Origin: UKL13-2 sp043744255 | GTDB lineage: Bacteria; Pseudomonadota; Gammaproteobacteria; Burkholderiales; Usitatibacteraceae | DNA length: 14,900 nucleotides | Assembly (NCBI GenBank): GCA_043744255.1 | Contig: JAYTVA010000106.1 | Span: forward strand, 1 to 14,900 | Direction of reading: 5' to 3' | Shown here: piece by piece, positions 8,252 through 14,900 of the stretch | Numbering within the stretch: position 1 is the first letter of the stretch | Layout: each line of letters begins with the position of its first letter | Position numbers and translations under genes: made by a program | Notes under the pieces: model-generated | Seen by the model: only the letters and a program-made list of their open reading frames with translations | Told to the model about the DNA's origin: nothing | Database searches by the model: none

Positions 8252-10888
8252 CTAGCGCACCGCACTGACCGCCGATGCTACCGGTAGCTTCCATCCCGAC
8301 ACCGCTGTCTGGTTGTAATTCACCTGCTGCGTGAGTGCCCGCAATTGCGCCGTTGCTGGATTGTTGCCGCCGATCGTGAAACGGTCTTGCAGGTAATTGG
8401 GCGGAATCGATTGATAGTTGAGCACGGCGCGCACCACTTTGACTTGCGCGGCAATGGTTGCTGGGATGCGATAGGTGACAAGATCGCTACCCGCGCCGTT
8501 GAAGTAGCCGGGGCTTTGCACGGCGTCCACGGCGATCGGTTTGGTCCACGCGGCAAATGGGCCATTCGGCTGCCAGCCGTTTGGAGAAAGCCGGTTGTCC
8601 TTGACGACGTTGGCGATGGCCAAAAAGCTGGTGGTCAGCAAGCCCGCCAAGTCTTGCGCGCGCTCTTCATAAATTTGCACGCTGCTGCTGTCGGTGATGG
8701 TGCGCCAATGCGGTTGGTATTGCGTTTTGCTGAACTCGGTGACGAGCGGTTGGCCGCTGTCGTCGATCAACACGCCTTTGTCGTTACTGCGACCGGACGA
8801 CCACAACACTTTGCCATTGCTATCGCTTGCCGTGAACTCAATGTAGGCGCGGCGAAAGCCCACGCCGGATGGTAATTTGTGCCCCGCTTTGTTGATCACT
8901 TCGACGTCCACGTCCAGCCCGCTCGCCCCACGGCGATGCGCGACAATCGTGATCGACGCAGTTTTGCTCTGCATCTGCGCGGTGGTCTCGGCAATCGCCA
9001 ATTCCAGTCGTGGCACAAACTTGAATGTCGATGTGTCGTAGTTCGGGTCGCCCTGGGTAAGGCCAAGTTGCTCACCAAACTGCTTGAACATTTCCAGCAC
9101 AAAAATATTGGCGCCGACGAAGGTGTGGCGTCCGTATTCGCTGCGCGGAGTCAGCGTGATGTCCGCCGCCGGGGCGGTGCTGGCGAACGTCTTGCCGTTG
9201 GCGTCAACGTAGGTGTCGTCCTGAATGTTGGCGATTTTGCTGGTGATTGGCGCGCCATTCATGGTGCGTGGCATGTGGCACTGCTGGCAGGTCTGCGGGG
9301 TCGCCCCTGGCGTTGGCGGCGCCTTGGTCTGAAAACTGCTATTGAGCCATTCGAGATAGGTCGTCTGCTCGTGCGACTTGGGTTGTTCGCCGAAGCTCTT
9401 TCGGTCGTACGTTTTCTTGGCGTCGAGGATTGGCGTTTCGACCACATGGCACGAGCCGCACATCGCTGGATCGGTAATCGCGTCGCCATGTTTCGGCGTT
9501 AAGCCGACTGAATTTTGCATTGGATATTGCACGACTTTTTGGTACGGTCCGAACACGGTTTTCGGGTCGGTAATGTTGAAATTTCCGGTGAAGCTCGCCT
9601 CGGTGCCGAGCCCATCGCTGGTCATGCGGTGGCAAGCCAGGCAAGAGATGCCGTCGCGGGCGAGGCCGCCGTACTTCGCGTCGGGGCCGGTGGTGGCGAG
9701 GAAATTTTGATGGGTGAACAGCGCGCCAGGTTGGTCGATCAACAACTGCCGTTTGCCCATCACCCCGTGGCAGTTGTAGCACGCGTTGTCGATTTCTTTT
9801 GCGACCGACGGGTACAGCAGCGTCTCCGATTCGCGTTGCGCCTGAAACACTGGATCGCGCGCGGCGAGGCCCATCATCGACGCGCCCCACTCGCCGAACG
9901 GCGAGAAATTGGCGAGCGGCGTGATCGGATAATTCCACGACGGCAACTTTTGCGGCCACGTCATGTGCGCCTGCACACCGAAGGCAAGGTTGCTGCCGTC
10001 GTGGCAGCCCGCGCACACGTCGGACGTCACAAACCCGGTCGGCCCCTGCGACCCGACAATCACCTTGCTGTCCGCCTGCGAAGGGATGTAGGCGGGGATG
10101 GTCGGTGCGGTCTTGCTTTGGCTGGGGGCAGGTGCGACCAGTGCAAGCAAGCCAATGCGCGCGTGCAACGAGCCGCCGCTGAGACCGCTGGCAGTTGGCC
10201 GGGCCGTTCCGCCAAACGTCATGGCGAGATTGCTCAACGATGAAAATGTCAGCTCACGCGTGCTCGCCGAGCCATGGCAGGCCACGCAGTTCGGGTCGTA
10301 GAACTGGCCACCAAACTGGCCATCGCCGCCCTTGCTCGGATCAATCTTGTTTTTGGCTGGATCGACAAAGCCCCAGTACCAGCCGTCAAACGACGCACTT
10401 TTTTGCTTGACCATCAGCGCCCAGCCACTCACCGCGCCAATCACGCCGTTGTTGTCGGTGTACATCTGCTTCAGGATCACCGCGCCGTCGGGGATAACGC
10501 CATCCGGTCGTCCTGCTTTCAGCCACGCATATACCGACGGTGCGTAGTAATTGAATACGTAGCCGTGCACCGAGCCGGTAGCCGACGGCAGCGGCCCGCT
10601 CATGCGCGGCGCAGCGTCGTGCGGCCAGTTGAGCAATTGCGGGCAGCCCGCCCAAACAAAATTCGCCACACCCTGCATATTGCTTGCTGACAATGGTTGC
10701 ATGCACGCCGTGGGTATCGCTGTTGCGGCGGAAGGCACCAGTGCTCTCGCGGGCTTCTGCGCGTGGCTAATATCGATGCGGGTGGCGAGGAACAGGAAGA
10801 GGACTGCACCCGCAATGGCACTGCCCGCGCTGCGGCGACGACCACATCCAGTGATGGCAACTACTGATCCAGCAGATGGCTGATTCAT
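8252..10888 (-). CDS. Hexahaem c-type cytochrome with an N-terminal P460-like domain
   Basis: The 878-aa protein has an arginine-rich start, a hydrophobic core (about 22-37) and SHAQ near 41-44, a Sec signal for the periplasm. Six CxxCH sites mark covalent haems: CVACH 201, CAGCH 292, CYNCH 370, CLACH 416, CGSCH 477 and CQQCH 534. The segment about 85-215, with PDGAVILKQ, GWALMVKQ, GWYWGFVD and then the first haem site, resembles cytochrome P460, whose haem is crosslinked to a lysine; K140 is the candidate. The middle resembles the multihaem cytochrome c-554/NrfB-like class. The last 240 residues have no haem and contain NKAGHKLPSGVGFRRAYIEF, a beta-rich domain common at the end of multihaem cytochromes. 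The start at 10888 is supported by GAGGAG six bases upstream; an in-frame ATG at 11017 would bury the signal peptide. A weak promoter (TTGCCA, 19 bases, TATTAT) reads leftward over 11022-10992. Substrate unknown; a nitrogen-compound oxidoreductase or electron carrier is possible. Confidence 0.88.
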   Translation of the reverse strand: MNQPSAGSVVAITGCGRRRSAGSAIAGAVLFLFLATRIDISHAQKPARALVPSAATAIPTACMQPLSASNMQGVANFVWAGCPQLLNWPHDAAPRMSGPLPSATGSVHGYVFNYYAPSVYAWLKAGRPDGVIPDGAVILKQMYTDNNGVIGAVSGWALMVKQKSASFDGWYWGFVDPAKNKIDPSKGGDGQFGGQFYDPNCVACHGSASTRELTFSSLSNLAMTFGGTARPTASGLSGGSLHARIGLLALVAPAPSQSKTAPTIPAYIPSQADSKVIVGSQGPTGFVTSDVCAGCHDGSNLAFGVQAHMTWPQKLPSWNYPITPLANFSPFGEWGASMMGLAARDPVFQAQRESETLLYPSVAKEIDNACYNCHGVMGKRQLLIDQPGALFTHQNFLATTGPDAKYGGLARDGISCLACHRMTSDGLGTEASFTGNFNITDPKTVFGPYQKVVQYPMQNSVGLTPKHGDAITDPAMCGSCHVVETPILDAKKTYDRKSFGEQPKSHEQTTYLEWLNSSFQTKAPPTPGATPQTCQQCHMPRTMNGAPITSKIANIQDDTYVDANGKTFASTAPAADITLTPRSEYGRHTFVGANIFVLEMFKQFGEQLGLTQGDPNYDTSTFKFVPRLELAIAETTAQMQSKTASITIVAHRRGASGLDVDVEVINKAGHKLPSGVGFRRAYIEFTASDSNGKVLWSSGRSNDKGVLIDDSGQPLVTEFSKTQYQPHWRTITDSSSVQIYEERAQDLAGLLTTSFLAIANVVKDNRLSPNGWQPNGPFAAWTKPIAVDAVQSPGYFNGAGSDLVTYRIPATIAAQVKVVRAVLNYQSIPPNYLQDRFTIGGNNPATAQLRALTQQVNYNQTAVSGWKLPVASAVSAVR

Positions 10889-11151
10889 GCGACGCTCCTC
10901 GTGCGCCGATGTCACCGGCGCTGGCAAAAAATCGTTTGTCTTAACAACGAACTTGCGGGTGCTATCGGCTTGCGTGGTGCTTGCAATTAACATAATAGCG
11001 GCATCGGGCGGCAGCATGGCAAGTTTGGCGCCTCTTCAAAACCACATCGCAATATCAATATTTGGCGGGGTTTTCGCGGCGAATGCGGCTGATGACGACC
11101 GCCAATACTTGCGTGTTGGGTGTTTCGACGGGGAAATTCGATCTTGCGCGA

Positions 11152-11683
11152 TCAATCAGGATGTTTAATCGCCGCGCCGCCGCCCGCCGGAGCACCAGCA
11201 CAGACGCCCGTTTCCATCAGCCGATGATCGTCGAGTGCGCGCAATCGCGCCAAGCTGCATTTCAACGAATTGACATGCCCGCAATTCACATGCGCGCGAA
11301 ATCACGTTCGTCGCGAATCACGTGTGGGCAAAATCGGCGTTGCCAAAAACCGCGTTCAACCGGCGCCGCGTTCACCCCGCGCCACGCGCACCGGCGAAAG
11401 CCGCTCCGTTTTCGGGATGCCTTTTGAGAATTGCAATTTGATGAGCGGCTAAAGCCGCGAAAAATCGTCGTCATCTTCCGGCAATTCGATCACGCAATGC
11501 AAATGGTCCGGCAGTGTCACTCAACTATGAATGGTGAACGGATGCCGCCGCCGCACATCACGAACCACATCGCGCAGCAAGTCGATGTGGCGATGGCGCA
11601 AGTCGTGGCCGTGACGTTTCAGCAATTTGACCGGGAAGAAGTAAGTGCCGCCCGGGGCGGTACGCGCGTCGATAGTCAGACAT
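11152..11683 (-). pseudogene. Decayed REP-associated tyrosine transposase (RAYT), left copy
   Basis: This is a broken copy of the gene at 11914-12441, of nearly the same length (532 against 528 bases). It begins with ATG at 11683 (MSDYRRAYRPG), then has one extra G in the CCCCGGG run, which shifts frame. The tryptophan after TIHS is TGA, a second stop falls near FSRL, and one base is missing near 11300, after RDERDF. The HUH pair is intact here (DHLHC), but the catalytic tyrosine codon TAC of the other copy is TGC. The remnant ends PD-stop at 11152-11154, matching YRD-stop of the right copy. Similarity is high in the first two thirds and poorer towards the end. Clearly non-functional. Confidence 0.85.
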
Positions 11684-11739
11684 GCGGCGAGTATTGCAAT
11701 GTCATGCGGGCGATGCAAGGCCGCAATCGTAGTCATGTC

Positions 11740-11788
11740 GTAGGGTGCAATGACGCGAGGCCACCCCGTAAGCGAAGCGCATTGCACC
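11740..11788. repeat. REP-like hairpin with long loop beside the left RAYT copy
   Basis: GTAG at 11740-11743 is followed by GGTGCAAT (11744-11751) and, 29 bases later, ATTGCACC (11781-11788), an 8-bp perfect stem. A 5' GTAG is the usual mark of REP elements mobilised by RAYT proteins. The stem is identical to the REP at 12507-12537, but the loop is 18 bases longer; the inner part AAGCGAAGCGC is shared. The matching second REP of a doublet is not intact here: around 11817-11840 only fragments remain. Confidence 0.7.
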
Positions 11789-11913
11789 GAATGTAGTGAC
11801 GAAAGGTACGCCACCAAACATACTACGGCCCGATTGAGCTAGTTGATGGAACGCCGCGTCATTACGAGAGTTTGCGGCGAGTAGTAACCGATCCCATTCG
11901 TTGCCGCACTCCT

Positions 11914-12441
11914 CTAGTCCCGGTAATCGAGCGTCACGTCCCCACCCGCCCAATCGCGGGAATACACACCGCTTTCCACCAAGCGATGAAACGTCGAATA
12001 CGGCCAATCCTGTACGCGCGACACCAAGCCATGTTTCATGGGATTGATGTGCACGTAATCCATATGCGCCTGAAAATCACGTTCGTCGCGAATCACGTGT
12101 TCCCAGAAGCGACGTTGCCAAATCCCGCGTTCGCCGCGCGCCGCGCGAACCGGTGAGAGCCGCTCCGTCTTCGGGATGCTTTTTGAAAATTGCAATTTGA
12201 TGAGCCGCCACCGCAACGAAAAATCACTATCACCCTCCGGCAATTCGATCACGCAACGCAAATGCTCGGGCAGTGTCACCCAACTATGAATGATGAACGG
12301 ATGCTGCCGCTGCACATCGCGAACCACATCACGCAGCAAATCAATGTTGCGCACGAGCAAGTCGTTGCTGTGACGTTGCAGCAAACTGACTGTGAAGAAA
12401 TAAGTGCCGCCGGGGCGGTACGCGCGTCGATAGTCAGGCAT
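11914..12441 (-). CDS. REP-associated tyrosine transposase (RAYT), right copy, HUH motif altered
   Basis: The 175-aa protein belongs to the Y1_Tnp/RAYT family, single-strand endonucleases that cut and join at REP sequences. Visible family features are YRPGGTYFFTVSLLQR at 8-23, the HUH region SWVTLPEHLRCVIELPEGD at 53-71, IWQRRFWEHVIRDERDF at 107-123 and the catalytic tyrosine region MDYVHINPMKHGLV at 127-140 (Y129). Length is normal. The metal-binding pair His-x-His is normally HLH or HMH; here it is H60-L-R62, because CAT has become CGT, while the left copy still has CAT. This probably abolishes or weakens metal binding. The start at 12441 aligns with that of the left copy. About 60 bases upstream lies a REP doublet. 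Function as an active enzyme is doubtful. Confidence 0.85.
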   Translation of the reverse strand: MPDYRRAYRPGGTYFFTVSLLQRHSNDLLVRNIDLLRDVVRDVQRQHPFIIHSWVTLPEHLRCVIELPEGDSDFSLRWRLIKLQFSKSIPKTERLSPVRAARGERGIWQRRFWEHVIRDERDFQAHMDYVHINPMKHGLVSRVQDWPYSTFHRLVESGVYSRDWAGGDVTLDYRD

Positions 12442-12506
12442 GCGGCGAGTATTGCAATGTCATGCACGCGATGCAAGGCCGCCAGCACATTTCATCCGTA
12501 GCGTCC

Positions 12507-12537
12507 GTAGGGTGCAATAAGCGAAGCGCATTGCACC
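12507..12537 (+). repeat. REP hairpin, first half of a doublet
   Basis: GTAG (12507-12510), GGTGCAAT (12511-12518), an 11-base loop, then ATTGCACC (12530-12537): an 8-bp perfect stem behind a GTAG head. It is 31 bases long, as is its inverted partner at 12573-12603, and lies 65 bases upstream of the right RAYT gene. Confidence 0.8.
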
Positions 12538-12572
12538 GAATGTCTTTGCCATGGGTTCGCCGTCAAACATAC

Positions 12573-12603
12573 GGCGCAATGCCCGTTGGTTATTGCGCCC
12601 TAC
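12573..12603 (-). repeat. REP hairpin, inverted second half of a doublet
   Basis: Read on the minus strand this is GTAG, GGCGCAAT, an 11-base loop, ATTGCGCC. It matches the REP at 12507-12537 in head, length and stem except for a compensated T-to-C and A-to-G pair change. The two face each other across 35 bases, the arrangement called a BIME or REPIN. The stretch from 12604 to 12690 beyond it shows nothing clear. Confidence 0.8.
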
Positions 12604-12692
12604 GAGCTACAAATGGCAATTGACCTGCTGGAATAGCGACGGTGAGTACGAAAAAACCGTGATGTACGGTAAGCTACAGTGACTTAATCGGG

Positions 12693-12728
12693 CGCTTCCG
12701 TATCGTGAAATTCCTCGGTACGGAAGCG
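12693..12728 (+). promoter_or_regulatory. 10-bp leader hairpin upstream of the secreted-protein gene
   Basis: CGCTTCCGTA at 12693-12702 pairs perfectly with TACGGAAGCG at 12719-12728, with a 16-base loop. It ends eight bases before the ribosome site of the gene starting at 12749. In an mRNA starting upstream it would be a stable 5' leader structure, able to protect the message or tune translation. No T-run follows, so it is not a standard terminator. A long inverted repeat bound by a regulator is the alternative. Confidence 0.5.
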
Positions 12729-12735
12729 TCCCTTG

Positions 12736-12743
12736 AAAGGAGA
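12736..12743 (+). promoter_or_regulatory. Ribosome binding site of the secreted-protein gene
   Basis: AAAGGAGA ends five bases before the ATG at 12749; its GGAG core is six bases away. It favours that ATG over the in-frame ATG at 12764. Confidence 0.75.
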
Positions 12744-12748
12744 AATCC

Positions 12749-13561
12749 ATGACGATCAAAATCATGAAATTCGTGCTCTCGTTGGTTATGTTGGTGCTGA
12801 TGAACTTCGCGTTCGGGCAAACGGGTGGTACTGGCGGGGGCATCTTTCCGCTCAACCCAACTTCGGCAGATACCATCAAATTCGGGATGCCACCCCTGAG
12901 CTGCGGGGGACCCTTTGTTGGCAATCCCTATCGTGTGAGCATGTCGCAAAACAATATTACGATCTCAATCGGCCCACAATCACCCATCGGTATTTCTCTC
13001 TGCCCCCCAAGCACGCCGAGCGAATGGGTTGATGTTGGTCGATTACCCGCTGGAGACTACACGGTGACAACGGTCACCGGCCCGAGCAACTATGCGATCT
13101 CTGAGGTCATTCGCAACGTCCCGTTCACCGTGACCGATGCGCGCGCAACCAAAGCTGCGCCTTACGTTCGTCTCGACTACACCGGGTTGTGGTGGGATCC
13201 CAATGATTCTGGCTGGGGCCTGTTCATTTGGCAGGATGCGAACAGCAAGAACGACAGTATGCTTGCTGCATGGTTTACCTATACAGCGGATGGTAAGCCC
13301 GCTTGGTTTGTGTTTCAGCCGACGTGGGCGACCCTCTACATAACAGCGAGCGCTGACCTTCTACAGACAATGAAACCACCGGGCCCTACCAGCCCGCCCC
13401 CGGGCGCAACGAGCCTCACAACGGTGGGAACAGCTAGGCTCGATTTTTCGGGAGGCACCGGTACTGTCCCGGGCGGCGCGTACCCCGACGGCGGCAAAAT
13501 CACCTACAGCTTGCAGGGTGGCCCGTCGATCACGCGGGGGATTGTGCGTTACAAGCCGTAG
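12749..13561 (+). CDS. Secreted protein with Trp-rich GLWWDP/GWG domain, function unknown
   Basis: The 270-aa protein has a Sec signal peptide (residues 1-23, hydrophobic core FVLSLVMLVLM, likely cut after AFG). Residues about 31-131 look like a beta-sandwich domain with two cysteines (C52, C85) that could form a disulphide. Residues about 139-270 carry a tryptophan- and glycine-rich domain: YTGLWWDPNDSGWGLFIW at 144-161 and AAWFTYTADGKPAWFVF at 173-189, then a Pro-rich loop and beta strands to the end. I recall this GLW.DP...GWG...ATWFTYD.DG.P.W pattern from many secreted proteins of beta- and gammaproteobacteria, often C-terminal, with no settled function. It is a single gene, convergent with the VOC gene 60 bases on. 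Confidence 0.8.
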   Translation: MTIKIMKFVLSLVMLVLMNFAFGQTGGTGGGIFPLNPTSADTIKFGMPPLSCGGPFVGNPYRVSMSQNNITISIGPQSPIGISLCPPSTPSEWVDVGRLPAGDYTVTTVTGPSNYAISEVIRNVPFTVTDARATKAAPYVRLDYTGLWWDPNDSGWGLFIWQDANSKNDSMLAAWFTYTADGKPAWFVFQPTWATLYITASADLLQTMKPPGPTSPPPGATSLTTVGTARLDFSGGTGTVPGGAYPDGGKITYSLQGGPSITRGIVRYKP

Positions 13562-13620
13562 CGGGGTACAACCGCTCTCATCCCGTGCGACCTGTTGCTT
13601 CGAAGCGGCGCGATAGCGCG

Positions 13621-14031
13621 CTAATCTCCGACCGGCAACGCGGACGCGTCCACCCACTGCGCCCCCCAAACGTGGCCGTCGGGATCAGTAAAGTCGCGAC
13701 CGTACATGAAGCCGTGGTCCTCAACGGGATTGATGTCGGCGGTGCCACCGTTGGCGGCGGCTGAGTTAGTCATGGCGTCAACTTCTTCGCGTGAGGCGCA
13801 CGAGATATTGAGCGCGACTTCGCTGGATGTGTTCGGTGGGATGGAACGAGTGGTGAACCTGCGCCACTTTTCGTGGGCCAACAGCATCACGCTGATCGTC
13901 TCACTCCACACCATCAGCGCCGCGCCATCGCCACTGCACTGCGAATTGACCTTGAAGCCCAGCGCGGTGTAAAAATCTTGCGAGGCGTTGAGGTCAGCAA
14001 CGGGCAAGCTGATGGTGATCGTTCGAGACAT
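13621..14031 (-). CDS. VOC-family protein (glyoxalase/bleomycin-resistance fold)
   Basis: The 136-aa protein has the layout of a stand-alone vicinal-oxygen-chelate domain: ITISLPVADLNASQDFYTALGF at 5-26 (split here as the first beta-alpha unit), a central strand with VMLLAHEKW, and the closing unit DHGFMYGRDFTDPDGHVWG at 105-123, where D118-G-H120 is the usual DPDGH(V/I)W signature. Members include glyoxalase I, dioxygenases and antibiotic-binding proteins. This subgroup, with SLPVADL and MLLAHEKW, is usually annotated as a glyoxalase or lactoylglutathione lyase-like protein without a tested substrate. The stop TAG is at 13621-13623. It lies 40 bases downstream of ilvD in the same direction and might be co-transcribed with it. 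Confidence 0.85.
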   Translation of the reverse strand: MSRTITISLPVADLNASQDFYTALGFKVNSQCSGDGAALMVWSETISVMLLAHEKWRRFTTRSIPPNTSSEVALNISCASREEVDAMTNSAAANGGTADINPVEDHGFMYGRDFTDPDGHVWGAQWVDASALPVGD

Positions 14032-14071
14032 GGTTCGCGCCCTTCGTGGTTGATTGCCGCGCAGTGCCTGC

Positions 14072-14900
14072 TCAGTCGGTCACCGCGCCCTTGCTCGCTG
14101 TCCCCACCAACTTAAAGTACTTGCCCAACACCCCGCGCGTATACCTTGGTGCCGGTGCCTTCCACGCTGCGCGGCGCTTGGCGATTTCAGCTTCCGCCAC
14201 GTTTAATTCAATGAGCAGCTTGTGCGCGTCGATGGTGACGCTGTCGCCTTCGTGAATGAGCGCGATCACGCCGCCCGCGTACGCTTCGGGTGCGACATGG
14301 CCAACCACCATGCCCCACGTGCCGCCAGAGAAGCGGCCATCGGTGATGAGGCCCACAGTCTCGCCCATGCCTGCGCCAATCAGCGCGCCTGTGGGGGCTA
14401 GCATTTCGGGCATACCCGGGCCACCTTTGGGACCCAAATAGCGCAGCACCATCACGTCGCCGTGGGTGATTTTGCCTTCTAGAATGGCTTTGAGTGCCGA
14501 TTGCTCGTCGTCAAAGCATTTGGCAGGGCCGGTCATCACTGGGTTTTTGAGTCCGGTGATTTTGGCCACTGCGCCTTCAGGGCTAAGGTTGCCCTTCAAA
14601 ATCGCCAAGTGGCCTTCTTTGTACATTGGTTTGTCAATTGGGCGAATCACGTCTTGGTTGGCGCGTGGCACATCGGGCACGTCTTTTAATACCTCGGCAA
14701 TGGTTTGGCCGGTGATTGTGATGCAGTCGCCATGCAAAAGGCCAGCGGCCAGCAGGGTTTTCATGACTTGGGGAATGCCGCCTGCCAAGTGCAGGTCTAC
14801 CGCCAAGTATTTGCCTGAGGGCTTGAGGTCACAAATCACGGGCACTTTTTTGCGCATGCGCTCAAAGTCGTCAATGCTCCACTCCACACCCGCCGTGTGC
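14072..14900 (-). CDS. ilvD: Dihydroxy-acid dehydratase, C-terminal half (5' end outside window)
   Basis: IlvD removes water from 2,3-dihydroxy-isovalerate and its isoleucine-pathway homologue, a cytoplasmic iron-sulphur step of branched-chain amino-acid synthesis. The frame is open to the window edge; the part seen is about 275 residues starting HTAGVEWSIDDF. Diagnostic stretches are DLKPSGKYLAVDLHLAGG, GPKGGPGMPEML, GALIGAGMG, ITDGRFSGGTWGMVVGHVAPEA and the ending GKYFKLVGTASKGAVTD. These match the shorter (about 560-aa) type of the family rather than the longer enterobacterial form. Internal GTG at 14887 is not the true start, since the residues before it continue the family sequence. Confidence 0.95.
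   Translation of the reverse strand, partial: HTAGVEWSIDDFERMRKKVPVICDLKPSGKYLAVDLHLAGGIPQVMKTLLAAGLLHGDCITITGQTIAEVLKDVPDVPRANQDVIRPIDKPMYKEGHLAILKGNLSPEGAVAKITGLKNPVMTGPAKCFDDEQSALKAILEGKITHGDVMVLRYLGPKGGPGMPEMLAPTGALIGAGMGETVGLITDGRFSGGTWGMVVGHVAPEAYAGGVIALIHEGDSVTIDAHKLLIELNVAEAEIAKRRAAWKAPAPRYTRGVLGKYFKLVGTASKGAVTD

Noticed and set aside
9515..10243. A 242-codon open frame on the plus strand inside the cytochrome gene
   Set aside because: It is antisense to four CxxCH sites and their surroundings; the translation has no recognisable domain.
11521..11817. An intact 98-codon minus-strand frame that could be called a separate small gene
   Set aside because: Its C-terminal part is the frameshifted start of the left RAYT pseudogene, and its N-terminal part reads through the flanking REP DNA.
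11873..11908. TGCGGC...GCCGCA inverted repeat downstream of the right RAYT
   Set aside because: The stem is six bases with a 24-base loop, which is expected often by chance in GC-rich DNA, and it lacks the GTAG head of a REP.

Overview
The window comes from the GC-rich chromosome of a proteobacterium, most likely a betaproteobacterium (Burkholderiales or a related order). The grounds are the style of the proteins (a MesD-type methionine synthase, a RAYT with REP elements, a secreted protein with the GLWWDP...GWG...WFTY domain, a short-type IlvD) and a gene set typical of an aerobic Gram-negative with c-type cytochromes. No tRNA, rRNA, CRISPR array or phage module was seen. Taxonomy is inferred by eye only.

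Layout, left to right. (1) 102-4073, minus strand: a full-length Pls/PosA-type non-ribosomal peptide synthetase: adenylation domain, carrier domain, then six membrane helices interleaved with three related soluble domains. This is the architecture of epsilon-poly-L-lysine synthetase and the most interesting gene here. (2) 4250-4867, plus: a membrane-anchored, helical (TPR-like) protein of unknown role, divergent from the synthetase. (3) 4875-5191, minus: a SnoaL/NTF2-like gene broken by one frameshift in a CG-repeat tract. (4) 5328-6353, minus: a zinc-dependent core methionine synthase of the MesD type, with no mesX partner in the window. (5) 6579-8210, plus: a TonB/TolA-like energy transducer with a very long charged coiled coil. 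(6) 8252-10888, minus: a large periplasmic cytochrome with six CxxCH haem sites whose N-terminal part resembles cytochrome P460. (7) 11152-12603: two copies of a REP-associated tyrosine transposase gene lying in direct repeat, each followed on the right by REP hairpins. The left copy is a clear pseudogene. The right copy is open but has lost one histidine of the HUH motif. (8) 12749-13561, plus: a secreted tryptophan-rich protein with a strong hairpin in its probable 5' leader. (9) 13621-14031, minus: a VOC/glyoxalase-fold protein. (10) 14072-14900, minus: the C-terminal half of dihydroxy-acid dehydratase (ilvD), running off the window.

The genes do not form one pathway. They are mostly single genes in alternating orientation, with housekeeping enzymes (ilvD, methionine synthase) beside accessory ones (poly-amino-acid synthetase, multihaem cytochrome, RAYT/REP island). 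The only possible co-transcribed pair is the methionine synthase and the broken SnoaL-like gene behind it. Gene-free stretches are short. The longest, 12442-12748, holds the REP doublet and the hairpin leader; 10889-11151 and 6354-6578 show nothing beyond probable promoter DNA.
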